Below are positions 50,892-59,030 of a stretch of DNA of 64,000 bases, piece by piece; position 1 is the first letter of the stretch, and every line of letters begins with the position of its first letter. The notes beneath the pieces were generated by a model that was not told the origin of the DNA, searched no databases, and saw nothing but the letters and a program-made list of their open reading frames with translations. Both the position numbers and the translations under genes were made by a program. The DNA comes from RGIG9041 sp045541455 (GTDB lineage Bacteria; Bacillota; Clostridia; Oscillospirales; QAKW01): positions 46,736 through 110,735 of the forward strand of contig JAZQJA010000019.1 in the NCBI GenBank assembly GCA_045541455.1. The letters are read 5' to 3'.

Positions 50892-53415
50892 ATTACCAAA
50901 TCAAATTAAATACAATAAAAACGGTAACCGAAGCCGTGACATTTCGGCTCTGCACAAAAAATACGGTACAAACTCGCTTACCGACAAACCCCGAAACACT
51001 TTTTTAAAACAGTACCTTGCAGCATTCGGCGACCCAATAATTAAAATTCTGCTTATAGCACTCGCTTTAAATTTGATTATCGCAATTCGTTCTCACGATA
51101 TTTACGAGCCGCTTGGTATAGCAGTTGCGTTGTTTTTGGCAACATTTGTTTCAACGCTGTCTGAGTACGGTAGCGAAAGTGCTTTTTTAAAACTTAAAGA
51201 GGCGGCAGGTTCAACACAAAACCGAGTGCTTCGCGATAAAAAAGTAACCCTTGTAGATACTACGCTTATTGCAGTAGGCGATGTGGTATTTTTGTCGGCG
51301 GGCGAGCGGGTGCCCGCTGACGGTATTATAGTAGAGGGTAGTGTACGGGTTGATAATTCAGCTTTAAACGGTGAAAGTGCAGAGGTTGTAAGAAACCCGT
51401 CTAAACCTTTGTCCGAGTGGTCACTTTCCGACCCGTGTCAGTTGTTTATGGGAAGTGTTATCACATCGGGTGATTGTATCATGGTTGTAGGCAGGGTGGG
51501 GGACAGCACCTTTTTTGGCAGTGTTGCCACCGAGGTCCAAAAAGAAAGCGGTAAAAGTCCGCTTACTGAGCGTTTGTACGGTCTTGCAAAAGTTTTAAGT
51601 ATTATCGGCTACGGTGCGGCAGCACTTGTTTTTTGCGCTGACCTTTTTAATTCACTGATACTTGATAACCTTATTCGTACAGCGTCACCGCCCATTATTT
51701 TCGAGGCAGTTTTGCACGCGCTGACCCTTGCCATAACAGTAGTGGTGGTTGCAATACCTGAGGGACTGCCTATGATGATAACTGTTGTGCTTTCGTCAAA
51801 TATGCATAGACTTCGCCGTGACAATGTGCTGGTTCGAAAACTTGTAGGTATTGAAACGGGAGGAAGCCTTAATATACTGTTTTGTGACAAGACAGGCACG
51901 CTCACAAAAGGTAAACTTGCAGTCGACGGCTTTTTTGACAGTTTTGGCAGTTATCACCGCAAAATACCCGACTCTATTTTAAATGATGTTATGATTTCGA
52001 CCGTTTTAAACAACGATGCTATGCGTACCGGCAAAAAGGCGGTTGGAGGTAACGCGACAGACCGCGCACTTATCGACAGTTATTACAACAAAAAATATGA
52101 TACTTTAACTGTTTTGAAAAAAATTCCGTTTGACAGTAACAAAAAATATTCAGCAGTGCTTTACTGCGGCGACTGGTATGTAAAAGGTGCACCCGAGGTT
52201 ATATTTAAAAACTGTAAAAACGTTCAAAAAAACCTTGTTCAACTTCATAAAAAACTCACTCAAGACGGCAAACGTGTTATTGCGCTTGCAAAGGGTAAAA
52301 GTTTATCAGAACTTAATGTTATAGGTATTGTATCAATAAGCGATAAAATACGCCATGATGCGCGTTATTCAGTAAAAACAGTACGCGACGCGGGCATTAA
52401 TGTGTGTATGGTAACGGGAGATAATGCGGATACTGCAAAAAATATTGCCGCCGCTTGCGGTATACTCACCCAAAACGGCGTTACTCTAACAAGCGAACAA
52501 ATGTCTAAGATGACTGATGACCAGCTTGCACAAGTTTTACCCCGATTGTGTGTTGTGTCCCGTGCGTTGCCAACCGATAAATCGCGGCTTGTTCGTGTAT
52601 CAAAAAGTATAGGACTTGTATGCGGGATGACCGGTGACGGAATAAACGATGCACCCGCTTTAAAACAGGCTGATGTCGGATTTGCAATGGGCAGTGGTAC
52701 AGAGGTTGCAAAGCAAGCGGGTGATATTGTTATTTTAGATGATAACTTCACTTCAATTTCAAAAGCAATTTTGTACGGCAGAACAATTTTTAAAAGTATA
52801 CGAAAATTTATTGTATTTCAACTAACAATGAATTTGTGTGCTGTCGGCATATCCATTATAGGTCCTTTCATAGGTATTGACACACCTGTGACAGTAATGC
52901 AGATGCTGTGGATAAATATTATTATGGATACCTTGGCAGGCCTTGCCTATGCGGGCGAGCCGCCCCGAAGCGAATATATGCTTGAAAAACCCATACTGCG
53001 AACAGAACATGTGCTTAATAAAAAAATGGCATCGCAAATTTTTGCGATGGGCGGGTACAGCCTTTTAATTTGCACGTTATTTTTGTCGTGCGGTTTTTTC
53101 AAAACGCGCTTTGGATATTTTACAGACGACAGCAAGTTCTTAACAGCATTTTTTGCTCTCTTTATTTTCCTTGGCATTTTTGCAGGGTTTGCCGCGCGGT
53201 GCGACGGTAAAAATGTTTTTAGAGGCCTTTGTAAAAACCGTGCATTTGTAATTATCTTTTTACTTATATCGGTAGTGTCGTTACTTCTTGTTTTTTATGG
53301 CGGAGAAATGTTTAGAACAGTTCCGCTTGAAGCAAAAAAACTGTGTGCCGTTATTTCTATATCAATGTCAATAATACCGTTTGATATTATGCGAAAAATA
53401 TTATTTAGATGTTGA
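50881..53415 (+). CDS. P2B-like (PMCA-type) calcium-transporting ATPase
   Basis: 844 residues. Order: cation ATPase amino-terminal domain (KKYGTNSLTDKP), actuator loop with NGESAEV near 168, helix 4 with AIPEGLPMMI near 295, phosphorylation site CDKTGTLTKG near 340, hinge GMTGDGINDAPALKQADVG near 583, and membrane helices 5-6 with FQLTMNLCAVGIS and WINIIMDTLAGLAYAGEPP. The helix 5 and 6 patterns fit plasma-membrane-type pumps with one calcium site better than SERCA. It exports Ca2+ from the cytosol. The start at 50881 is set by AAGGAG, which lies in a hairpin loop. No upstream promoter is seen; it may depend on read-through from addBA. Confidence 0.92.
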   Translation: MSFLLPNQIKYNKNGNRSRDISALHKKYGTNSLTDKPRNTFLKQYLAAFGDPIIKILLIALALNLIIAIRSHDIYEPLGIAVALFLATFVSTLSEYGSESAFLKLKEAAGSTQNRVLRDKKVTLVDTTLIAVGDVVFLSAGERVPADGIIVEGSVRVDNSALNGESAEVVRNPSKPLSEWSLSDPCQLFMGSVITSGDCIMVVGRVGDSTFFGSVATEVQKESGKSPLTERLYGLAKVLSIIGYGAAALVFCADLFNSLILDNLIRTASPPIIFEAVLHALTLAITVVVVAIPEGLPMMITVVLSSNMHRLRRDNVLVRKLVGIETGGSLNILFCDKTGTLTKGKLAVDGFFDSFGSYHRKIPDSILNDVMISTVLNNDAMRTGKKAVGGNATDRALIDSYYNKKYDTLTVLKKIPFDSNKKYSAVLYCGDWYVKGAPEVIFKNCKNVQKNLVQLHKKLTQDGKRVIALAKGKSLSELNVIGIVSISDKIRHDARYSVKTVRDAGINVCMVTGDNADTAKNIAAACGILTQNGVTLTSEQMSKMTDDQLAQVLPRLCVVSRALPTDKSRLVRVSKSIGLVCGMTGDGINDAPALKQADVGFAMGSGTEVAKQAGDIVILDDNFTSISKAILYGRTIFKSIRKFIVFQLTMNLCAVGISIIGPFIGIDTPVTVMQMLWINIIMDTLAGLAYAGEPPRSEYMLEKPILRTEHVLNKKMASQIFAMGGYSLLICTLFLSCGFFKTRFGYFTDDSKFLTAFFALFIFLGIFAGFAARCDGKNVFRGLCKNRAFVIIFLLISVVSLLLVFYGGEMFRTVPLEAKKLCAVISISMSIIPFDIMRKILFRC

Positions 53416-53440
53416 TTAAATATAGTTTTCATAATATAAT
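53412..53440 (+). promoter_or_regulatory. Promoter of the lipoprotein pair
   Basis: TTGATT at 53412-53417, 17-base spacer, TATAAT at 53435-53440, 32 bases before the deacetylase start. The -35 overlaps the stop of the calcium ATPase gene. Confidence 0.7.
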
Positions 53441-53472
53441 GTTTTCAAGAAATATTATGGGGATGTTTAAAA

Positions 53473-54747
53473 ATGAAAAGAATATTAACTGCCGTTTTGT
53501 GCACCTTACTTGTTTTTTCCCTTTTTTCTTGCGCACCAAGTAAAAAGCAATTGTTTAAAGATGAGGCAACAGAGTGGTTTGCTACATTTGACGATAGTCA
53601 AAAACACGGTAAAAGCGAAACGGTTTTTGAGTATAATGATACCGGTTTTATTGGATACGAGTATATAAAAACCGGTTTTGACAATGCAGATGCCGTAATG
53701 AAAAGCACGCTTGAAAAATATGCGCTTGCTTTTAATGGTACAACAAAAGATGATAAGTTGTTAATGGCTTATAAAGTGTATATGCCAAGTGACAGCGTTA
53801 TGGGTGCTGAACTTTGTGTAAAATCGGTAATAGGCGGCACGGAAGAAACTAAAACCGAATTTATCAATTTTAATAAAACAGCCGCATCGGGTTACGAAAT
53901 ACCCGAAATGCTTAAAAAAATGGCGGTAATTGAAGCGCGTGATAAAAATAATGCGCTAAGTAAAGACTGTCAGCTTTTGTATACCGACACAGGTATTATG
54001 GCGTTTGACGGAACAAACAGGGTTGAAATAGGATATAATTATTTAAGACCGTATATCCCCGAAAGTATTAAACAAAATGTAGAGCCTGACGAAAGTATTC
54101 GTGTGATTGATGTCACAAAGAAAATGGTTGCAATTACTTATGATGACGGTCCTCACGGTGTATATACAAAACAACTTTTGGATATTTTAGAGAAAAACGG
54201 TGCGGTTGCAACATTTTTTGAGGTAGGACAAAACCTGCAAATAGCACCAGAACAGCTAATCCGTGCTGATAAAATGGGCTGTGAAATTGGTTCGCACACT
54301 TGGTCCCATGCAAATCTCGAAACATCATCACGCGATAAAATAACCGAGCAGATAGAAAAAGCAGACGATGAATTCGAATCTGTATTAGGTTTTAAACCCA
54401 AAACCTTGCGTCCGCCGTATGGCGCTGTCGGTGATAACCTTTTTGATATTTGCGATAAGGGGCTTATCGGTTGGTCTGTTGATACAGAGGACTGGCGTTA
54501 CCGCGACGCACAAAAGGTTATTGCATCTGTTAAAAACCAAAAAAACCTTGACGGCGATGTAATTCTTATGCACTCACTTTACAAATCAACGGTTGAAGCA
54601 TCAGAGTATCTTATTCCGTGGCTTATTGAAAATGATTATCAACTTGTAACGGTAAGCGAACTCATTAAATACAGATATGAGGACACTTATGAAAAAGGTG
54701 AGTTTTATGCATATAATTACTATAACAACAAGTCAAAAGGAGAATAA
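53473..54747 (+). CDS. Polysaccharide deacetylase lipoprotein (NodB domain)
   Basis: 424 residues. Lipoprotein signal with Cys near residue 20 (LFSLFSC), a globular amino-terminal domain of about 190 residues (DUF3298/RsiV-like in position, not firmly recognised), then a NodB domain (about 215-405) with all five motifs: TYDDGP, HTWSH, RPPYG, WSVDTEDW and ILMHS. Zinc-dependent removal of acetyl groups from cell-wall sugars (peptidoglycan GlcNAc or MurNAc) outside the membrane is expected. It is followed three bases later by a second lipoprotein gene. Confidence 0.9.
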   Translation: MKRILTAVLCTLLVFSLFSCAPSKKQLFKDEATEWFATFDDSQKHGKSETVFEYNDTGFIGYEYIKTGFDNADAVMKSTLEKYALAFNGTTKDDKLLMAYKVYMPSDSVMGAELCVKSVIGGTEETKTEFINFNKTAASGYEIPEMLKKMAVIEARDKNNALSKDCQLLYTDTGIMAFDGTNRVEIGYNYLRPYIPESIKQNVEPDESIRVIDVTKKMVAITYDDGPHGVYTKQLLDILEKNGAVATFFEVGQNLQIAPEQLIRADKMGCEIGSHTWSHANLETSSRDKITEQIEKADDEFESVLGFKPKTLRPPYGAVGDNLFDICDKGLIGWSVDTEDWRYRDAQKVIASVKNQKNLDGDVILMHSLYKSTVEASEYLIPWLIENDYQLVTVSELIKYRYEDTYEKGEFYAYNYYNNKSKGE

Positions 54748-54750
54748 AAA

Positions 54751-55638
54751 ATGAAAAGGATAGCATTGGTTTTAATTGCTGTTTTAATAGTTTCTGTCTT
54801 TTCGGGTTGCGACAAATACGGCGGATTGGACCCTAATATTGACACCATTTTAAAGACAGAAAACGGTGAGTATTATTATGAAAGTAATAAAATTAAAGTA
54901 ATTTCTCAAAACATACGCCATGCAAATGATCCGGCACCCAACACCCGCGATGAGCGTTTGCCGCGTATAAAAAAGGTACTTGACAGTTACAATGCCGATA
55001 TTATCGGAATGCAAGAAGTCAGAAACTGGTGGACTTTAAATCTAATTAAATATGAACTTATTGATACTTATGAAGACTATACCGTTAACCGCGGCGACGG
55101 TGAAGGACTTTCTATATTGTGGCGTAAAGATAAGTTTGAACTTATGGATTGTTATCATTTCTGGCTATCTGATACACCTGATGAGCAGTCGATATGGGAA
55201 GGTTCAAACTATTACCGTATAGTCAGCTGGGTAAAACTTAAAGAAAACAAAACAGGTACTGAGTTTTATGTTTTTAATGCACACTTTGATACAAGTGCTG
55301 ATGTCCGTTTAAGAAGTTCTAAATTATTAATTGAAAAGATGAAAGAAATTTGCGGTGATACACCGTCGTTTGTTGTGGGTGATTTTAATATGAGCGATGA
55401 CAGTGACGAGTATAACGAAATGCTTACATATTTTAAAGATACCGCCGCTCTTTTTGATGACTATTCCGGAACTTTTCATAAATACGGCACACGCACAGGC
55501 GATGATTTAGTCCGTCTTGATTATTGTTTTGTAACCGATAAGACTGTTGTGCAAAGTTATAAAGTTATGACAGACACTGTCGAATCAAAGTATTTGTCCG
55601 ACCATTATGGTATCTTTATAGAAATGGTTTTAAAATAA
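54751..55638 (+). CDS. Endonuclease/exonuclease/phosphatase-fold lipoprotein
   Basis: 295 residues. Lipoprotein signal with Cys at 20 (SVFSGC). The EEP fold residues are present: VISQNIRH near 50, MQEVRN (catalytic Glu) near 88, NAHFDTSAD near 170, VGDFNMSDDSDEY near 209 and the terminal SDHYGI near 286. Such exported members cleave phosphodiesters or phosphomonoesters (sphingomyelinase-like, nuclease or inositol-phosphatase-like). The substrate is unknown. It is in an operon with the deacetylase. Its own terminator was split by the downstream insertion. Confidence 0.88.
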   Translation: MKRIALVLIAVLIVSVFSGCDKYGGLDPNIDTILKTENGEYYYESNKIKVISQNIRHANDPAPNTRDERLPRIKKVLDSYNADIIGMQEVRNWWTLNLIKYELIDTYEDYTVNRGDGEGLSILWRKDKFELMDCYHFWLSDTPDEQSIWEGSNYYRIVSWVKLKENKTGTEFYVFNAHFDTSADVRLRSSKLLIEKMKEICGDTPSFVVGDFNMSDDSDEYNEMLTYFKDTAALFDDYSGTFHKYGTRTGDDLVRLDYCFVTDKTVVQSYKVMTDTVESKYLSDHYGIFIEMVLK

Positions 55639-55649
55639 AAAAAGCACCT
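55632..55649. terminator. Left half of a disrupted bidirectional terminator
   Basis: The 18 bases AAAATAAAAAAAGCACCT directly after the endonuclease-fold gene are the exact reverse complement of AGGTGCTTTTTTTATTTT at 56656-56673. They have no partner nearby; the inserted element separates them. Confidence 0.85.
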
Positions 55650-55651
55650 TT
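55642..55651 (+). repeat. Left copy of target-site duplication
   Basis: AAGCACCTTT, repeated directly at 56645-56654. The exact length (8-10 bases) depends on whether the element starts at TTGCGAG or GCGAG. Confidence 0.75.
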
Positions 55652-55887
55652 GCGAGACTTCTCATAAGGAAGTCTCGCAGTTTTATTCGCCTTTTCACAC
55701 CACAAAAGCCACGCTTTTGTGGGGACCCCGTATGGCGAGTTATATTGCTTCGCAGTGATATTCGGCTAACGCCGAGTGTTATTCGCTTCGCGAGTTTTGG
55801 TGGCGGATAAAATAACACTGAAACCGTAAGGTTTCAATATCACTATTGCTTTGCAATAATATCACTCCGACGAAGTCGGAATATAAC

Positions 55888-55916
55888 TTGAAAGACTATT
55901 AGTTTTTATGTATAAT
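55888..55916 (+). promoter_or_regulatory. Promoter inside the element (four-helix-bundle gene)
   Basis: TTGAAA 55888-55893, 17-base spacer, TATAAT 55911-55916, about 20 bases before the start codon. Confidence 0.8.
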
Positions 55917-55935
55917 ATACTTAGAGGTGATAACT

Positions 55936-56286
55936 TTGGCTGATAGTGTATTAAGAGATAAAGCAAAAGAGTTTGCAAAGACTGTTGTTTTTCTCTGTCG
56001 TGATATGAAAGCAAATCATAAGGAATCAGTTTTAATAAATCAACTACTTCGTTCCGCCACTTCCATTGGTGCCAATCTGCACGAAGCACAATATGCCCAA
56101 GGAACAAAAGATTTTATTTCTAAACTTGAAATTGTTCAAAAAGAGTGTTATGAAACAGAATATTGGTTGGAACTTCTTTTTGAAACGAATTGTATGAATG
56201 AAGAAGATTATAAAACATTGCAAAACGATTGTGGCGCAATTAGAAGAATGTTAATTTCTTCGCTTAAAACTATAAAATCAAAATAA
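55936..56286 (+). CDS. Four-helix-bundle protein (S23/IVS family, Avd-like)
   Basis: About 116 residues. The family hallmark is present: NQLLRSATSIGANLHEAQYAQGTKDFISKLEIVQKECYETEYWLELLFE. Relatives are the proteins encoded in 23S rRNA intervening sequences and the Avd accessory proteins of diversity-generating retroelements; they form pentameric basic barrels that bind nucleic acid. The AGAGGTGA site at 55923-55930 favours the TTG at 55936 over the GTG at 55927. It lies inside the repeat element, and the related copy at 63674 lacks it. No reverse transcriptase or template repeat is near. Confidence 0.88.
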   Translation: MADSVLRDKAKEFAKTVVFLCRDMKANHKESVLINQLLRSATSIGANLHEAQYAQGTKDFISKLEIVQKECYETEYWLELLFETNCMNEEDYKTLQNDCGAIRRMLISSLKTIKSK

Positions 56287-56312
56287 GGGTTTTGGCTAAT
56301 TCCTTGTCAGCT

Positions 56313-56339
56313 TTTGTACATACAAATGCGATGCCGGTT
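56313..56339 (+). repeat. Conserved right-side motif of the element (copy A)
   Basis: 27 bases beginning TTTGTACATACAAATGCGAT; matches 63929-63955 at 25 of 27 positions. The first 14 bases form a small hairpin (TTTGTA/TACAAA). Confidence 0.75.
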
Positions 56340-56376
56340 ATTTTAAATCAACTCGAGAATAAGAGTTAGGGGTAAT

Positions 56377-56586
56377 ATGATTATGAAAAAATGTAGTGTG
56401 AAATCAAAAATTTTTCTATCGTTTCAAATTATATTTATTATATTAACTTTTGTGGGTGGAATATTATTGTTTATCGGTAAGATGGACAATGCAGGAATGT
56501 CAGTTTGCTGCGGCGCATTGTCTGCAGCGTTTGGAAGTCTATACAATTCATCAAAAGTAACAAATAATCAAAAAAACAATTTATAA
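56377..56586 (+). CDS. Small membrane protein carried by the element
   Basis: 69 residues with two hydrophobic segments (about 12-33 FLSFQIIFIILTFVGGILLFIG, and 39-56 AGMSVCCGALSAAFGSLY) and a polar tail. The ATG at 56377 follows TTAGGGG; a second ATG two codons later is also possible. I do not recognise the family. It lies between the conserved right motif and the right end of the element, so it may be cargo. Confidence 0.6.
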   Translation: MIMKKCSVKSKIFLSFQIIFIILTFVGGILLFIGKMDNAGMSVCCGALSAAFGSLYNSSKVTNNQKNNL

Positions 56587-56589
56587 AAG

Positions 56590-56630
56590 AAAAAACACCG
56601 ACAGATTATCAAAATCTATCGGTGTTTTTT
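56590..56630 (+). terminator. Terminator near the right end of the element
   Basis: Stem AAAAAACACCGA...TCGGTGTTTTTT with inner AGATT/AATCT pairing and T tract; ends four bases before TCCTTATGAG. Confidence 0.88.
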
Positions 56631-56644
56631 AACATCCTTATGAG

Positions 56645-56673
56645 AAGCACCTTTTAGGTGCTTTTTTTATTTT
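56645..56673. terminator. Right copy of duplication and right half of the split terminator
   Basis: AAGCACCTTT (56645-56654) is the second target-site copy. It is followed by AGGTGCTTTTTTTATTTT (56656-56673), the partner arm of 55632-55649. A short stem AAGCACC/GGTGCTT remains here and still ends in a T tract on the plus strand, but for the minus-strand gpmI transcript it no longer has its T tract. Confidence 0.8.
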
Positions 56674-58196
56674 ATGATTGATTCGCCTGTCATCTCTGCA
56701 GGTTGTTTAAGTTGCATCATTTTAAGCATTGTCGGTGCAATATCGCAAAGTTTACCGCCCTCGCGTAATGTGCAAGGATAATTTATAACAGCAAACGGTA
56801 CGAGGTTTGTTGTGTGAGCAGTAAAAGGCGAACCGTCAGTTTCGTACATCTTGTCGGCATTGCCGTGGTCGGCGGTTATAATTGCCGAACCGCCCATCTT
56901 AATAACCGAATTGATAACTTTTCCAACGCAGGTGTCAACCGCCTGAACTGCAGCTTTTGCAGCATCAAATATACCGGTATGACCTACCATATCGCAGTTT
57001 GCAAAGTTGAGTATTACAACATCAAATTTGCCGCTTTCAATGTTTTCACAAGCCTTTGTTGCCACCTCAAAAGCGCTCATTTCGGGCTTTAAGTCATAGG
57101 TTGCAACCTTTGGTGAGTTTACAAGCACGCGTTCTTCACCCTCGCTTACCTTTTCAACACCGCCGTTGAAAAAGAAAGTTACGTGTGCATATTTTTCTGT
57201 TTCTGCAATTCTTAACTGTGTTTTACCAAGCGATGATAAATATTCACCGAGTGTATTGTTAAGCTCTTGCGGTTTGAATGCAATATGCACATTTGGCATT
57301 GAAGCGTCATACTGTGTCATACATACATAGAAAAGGTTGATAAAGCGGCGTCTTTCAAAACCGTTAAATTCGGGGTCAACAAGTGTTCTTGTAATTTCAC
57401 GTGCTCTGTCGGGACGGAAATTAAAAAATACAACACTGTCTTTTTCACCGATTGTCGCACCCTCGGTGCAAACGGTAGGTACCACAAATTCGTCGGTGAT
57501 GTTTTTGCCCTCACTGTCAATTTGCTCGTAAGATGCGCGGATAGCTGCCTCGGCACTGGGGTTTTTATTGCCTTCGCCGTATACCATAGCGGCATAAGCC
57601 TTTTCAACACGGTCCCACCTGTTATCACGGTCCATAGCATAGTATCTGCCCATTACTGTAGCAATTTTACCAACGCCGATTTCTTTACATTTTTCTTCAA
57701 GTTCTTTAGCAAAATCAGCACCTGAAGTTGGGGCAACATCTCTGCCGTCGAGGAAACAATGCACATATACTTTTGTAAGGCCTGCCTTTTTGGCAAGTTC
57801 CAAAAGTGCATAAAGGTGTGTGTTATGGCTGTGCACACCGCCGTCGGATAGCAGACCTAAAAGGTGAAGTGCAGTGCCGTTTTCTTTCGCATTATTTACA
57901 GCGCCCAAAAGCGCTTCGTTTTCAAAAAAGTCACCGTCACCGATGCTTTTTGTTATTCTTGTGAGTTCCTGATAAACAACCCTGCCGGCACCGATGTTGG
58001 TGTGTCCTACCTCACTGTTGCCCATCTGTCCGTCGGGAAGACCTACATCCATACCCGATGCGCCGATATAGGTGAGTGGATTTTCTTTAAACAACTTTGA
58101 AATGTTAGGTGTTGCGGCAGCCTTTATGGCATTTCCGTATTCACTGTCATTTTTACCAAAGCCGTCAAGTATACATAAAACAAGCGGTTTTTTCAT
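56667..58196 (-). CDS. gpmI: Cofactor-independent phosphoglycerate mutase
   Basis: Interconverts 3- and 2-phosphoglycerate using two Mn2+ ions. 509 residues, full length. The alkaline-phosphatase-fold metal sites are seen in LCILDGFG (Asp near 11), the catalytic serine in GQMGNSEVGHTNIGAG near 61, HSHNTH near 123, and DMVGHTGIF and TADHGNADKM in the carboxy-terminal half. It is the last gene of the pgk-tpiA-gpmI operon. Confidence 0.97.
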   Translation of the reverse strand: MKKPLVLCILDGFGKNDSEYGNAIKAAATPNISKLFKENPLTYIGASGMDVGLPDGQMGNSEVGHTNIGAGRVVYQELTRITKSIGDGDFFENEALLGAVNNAKENGTALHLLGLLSDGGVHSHNTHLYALLELAKKAGLTKVYVHCFLDGRDVAPTSGADFAKELEEKCKEIGVGKIATVMGRYYAMDRDNRWDRVEKAYAAMVYGEGNKNPSAEAAIRASYEQIDSEGKNITDEFVVPTVCTEGATIGEKDSVVFFNFRPDRAREITRTLVDPEFNGFERRRFINLFYVCMTQYDASMPNVHIAFKPQELNNTLGEYLSSLGKTQLRIAETEKYAHVTFFFNGGVEKVSEGEERVLVNSPKVATYDLKPEMSAFEVATKACENIESGKFDVVILNFANCDMVGHTGIFDAAKAAVQAVDTCVGKVINSVIKMGGSAIITADHGNADKMYETDGSPFTAHTTNLVPFAVINYPCTLREGGKLCDIAPTMLKMMQLKQPAEMTGESIIK

Positions 58197-58211
58197 AATT
58201 GTTACATCCTT

Positions 58212-58964
58212 TTATTTTGCAGCGTTTACAATGATTGAGAAATCTTCAGCTTTAAGTGAAGCACCGCCGATAAGACCGCCGTCAATATGCTCTTTAGCAA
58301 GAAGACCTGCTGCATTTTTAGCGTTCATTGAACCGCCGTACTGAATTACAATTTCGTTTGCAACATCATCACCGTAGATTTCTTTAACTACATTTCTGAT
58401 TGCACCGTTAACTTCGTCAGCCTGCTCATCTGTAGCAGTTTTGCCTGTGCCGATAGCCCAAACGGGTTCGTAAGCGATTATTGTCTTTTTGGCATCTTCT
58501 GCGCTGATGTCTTTAAAAGCAATTTTTGTCTGAATAGCAACAGTTTCAACTGTAATGTTCTTTTCTCTTTGCTCAAGTGTTTCACCAACACAAACAATAG
58601 GTGTAAGACCTGCGCTTAAAGCAGCCTTAAGTCTTGCATTTACAGTATCATCGGTTTCTCCGAAATACTGTCTTCTCTCGCTGTGTCCGATTACAACATA
58701 CTCAGCGCCTGCAGCCTTGAGCATATCACCGCTGATTTCACCAGTGAAAGCACCGCTTTGTGCCCAGTGAATGTTTTCAGCACCAATTTTGATGTTTGAG
58801 CCTTTTGCAGCCTCAACAGCTGCTGTAATATCAACAAAGGGAACGCAGAGTACAACATCACAGCTTGCATTAGCAACAAGGGGCTTCATCTCGTTGATAA
58901 GAGCGGCAGCCTCTGCCGGTGTTTTATTCATTTTCCAGTTACCTGCAATAACATATTTTCTCAT
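58212..58964 (-). CDS. tpiA: Triosephosphate isomerase
   Basis: 250 residues. GNWKMNKT at 8-15 (Lys13), EYVVIGHSERRQYFGETD near 90-107 (His95) and AYEPVWAIGTGKTA near 165 (catalytic Glu) are all present. It is cytosolic glycolysis, 15 bases before gpmI. Confidence 0.98.
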   Translation of the reverse strand: MRKYVIAGNWKMNKTPAEAAALINEMKPLVANASCDVVLCVPFVDITAAVEAAKGSNIKIGAENIHWAQSGAFTGEISGDMLKAAGAEYVVIGHSERRQYFGETDDTVNARLKAALSAGLTPIVCVGETLEQREKNITVETVAIQTKIAFKDISAEDAKKTIIAYEPVWAIGTGKTATDEQADEVNGAIRNVVKEIYGDDVANEIVIQYGGSMNAKNAAGLLAKEHIDGGLIGGASLKAEDFSIIVNAAK

Positions 58965-58988
58965 AGTTTTTACTCCTTTAATATTGAT

Positions 58989-59012
58989 TGTGCAGGGCTG
59001 TTACACCCTGCA
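58989..59012. other. Hairpin between pgk and tpiA
   Basis: GTGCAGGG/CCCTGCAC stem with an eight-base loop and no T tract on the minus strand. It is probably an RNA-stability or processing stem within the glycolytic transcript. Confidence 0.5.
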
Positions 59013-59030
59013 CAAATTAACTTTAAAAAA

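Larger units (their letters stand above)
55650..56644 (+). mobile_element. 1-kb four-helix-bundle repeat element, copy A
   Basis: Parts in order: left-end hairpin with an 11-bp stem (TGCGAGACTTC/GAAGTCTCGCA, 55651-55679); a series of short hairpins (CACAAAAGC/GCTTTTGTG, GGGGACCCC, CGGCTAACGCCG, GAAACCGTAAGGTTTC, TATTGCTTTGCAATA, TCCGACGAAGTCGGA) often followed by ATATCAC; a promoter and four-helix-bundle gene; a conserved 27-base right-side motif at 56313-56339; a small membrane protein gene; a terminator; and TCCTTATGAG (56635-56644), the reverse complement of 55661-55670 near the left end. It is flanked by AAGCACCTTT duplications and splits a terminator. No transposase or integrase is encoded. 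Confidence 0.8.

Noticed and set aside
55630..55818. 62-codon minus-strand frame in repeat copy A
   Set aside because: It covers the terminator half and hairpin array, with biased composition and no start signal; judged not coding.
55639..55926. CRISPR array
   Set aside because: Short hairpins with ATATCAC linkers look periodic, but the units differ in length and sequence, there are no equal spacers and no cas genes.
55650..56644. Diversity-generating retroelement
   Set aside because: The four-helix-bundle protein resembles Avd, but there is no reverse transcriptase, no template repeat and no variable target gene in the window.
58989..59012. Terminator between pgk and tpiA
   Set aside because: The stem is strong but has no T tract on the coding strand, and the genes form a standard operon; kept only as a hairpin.
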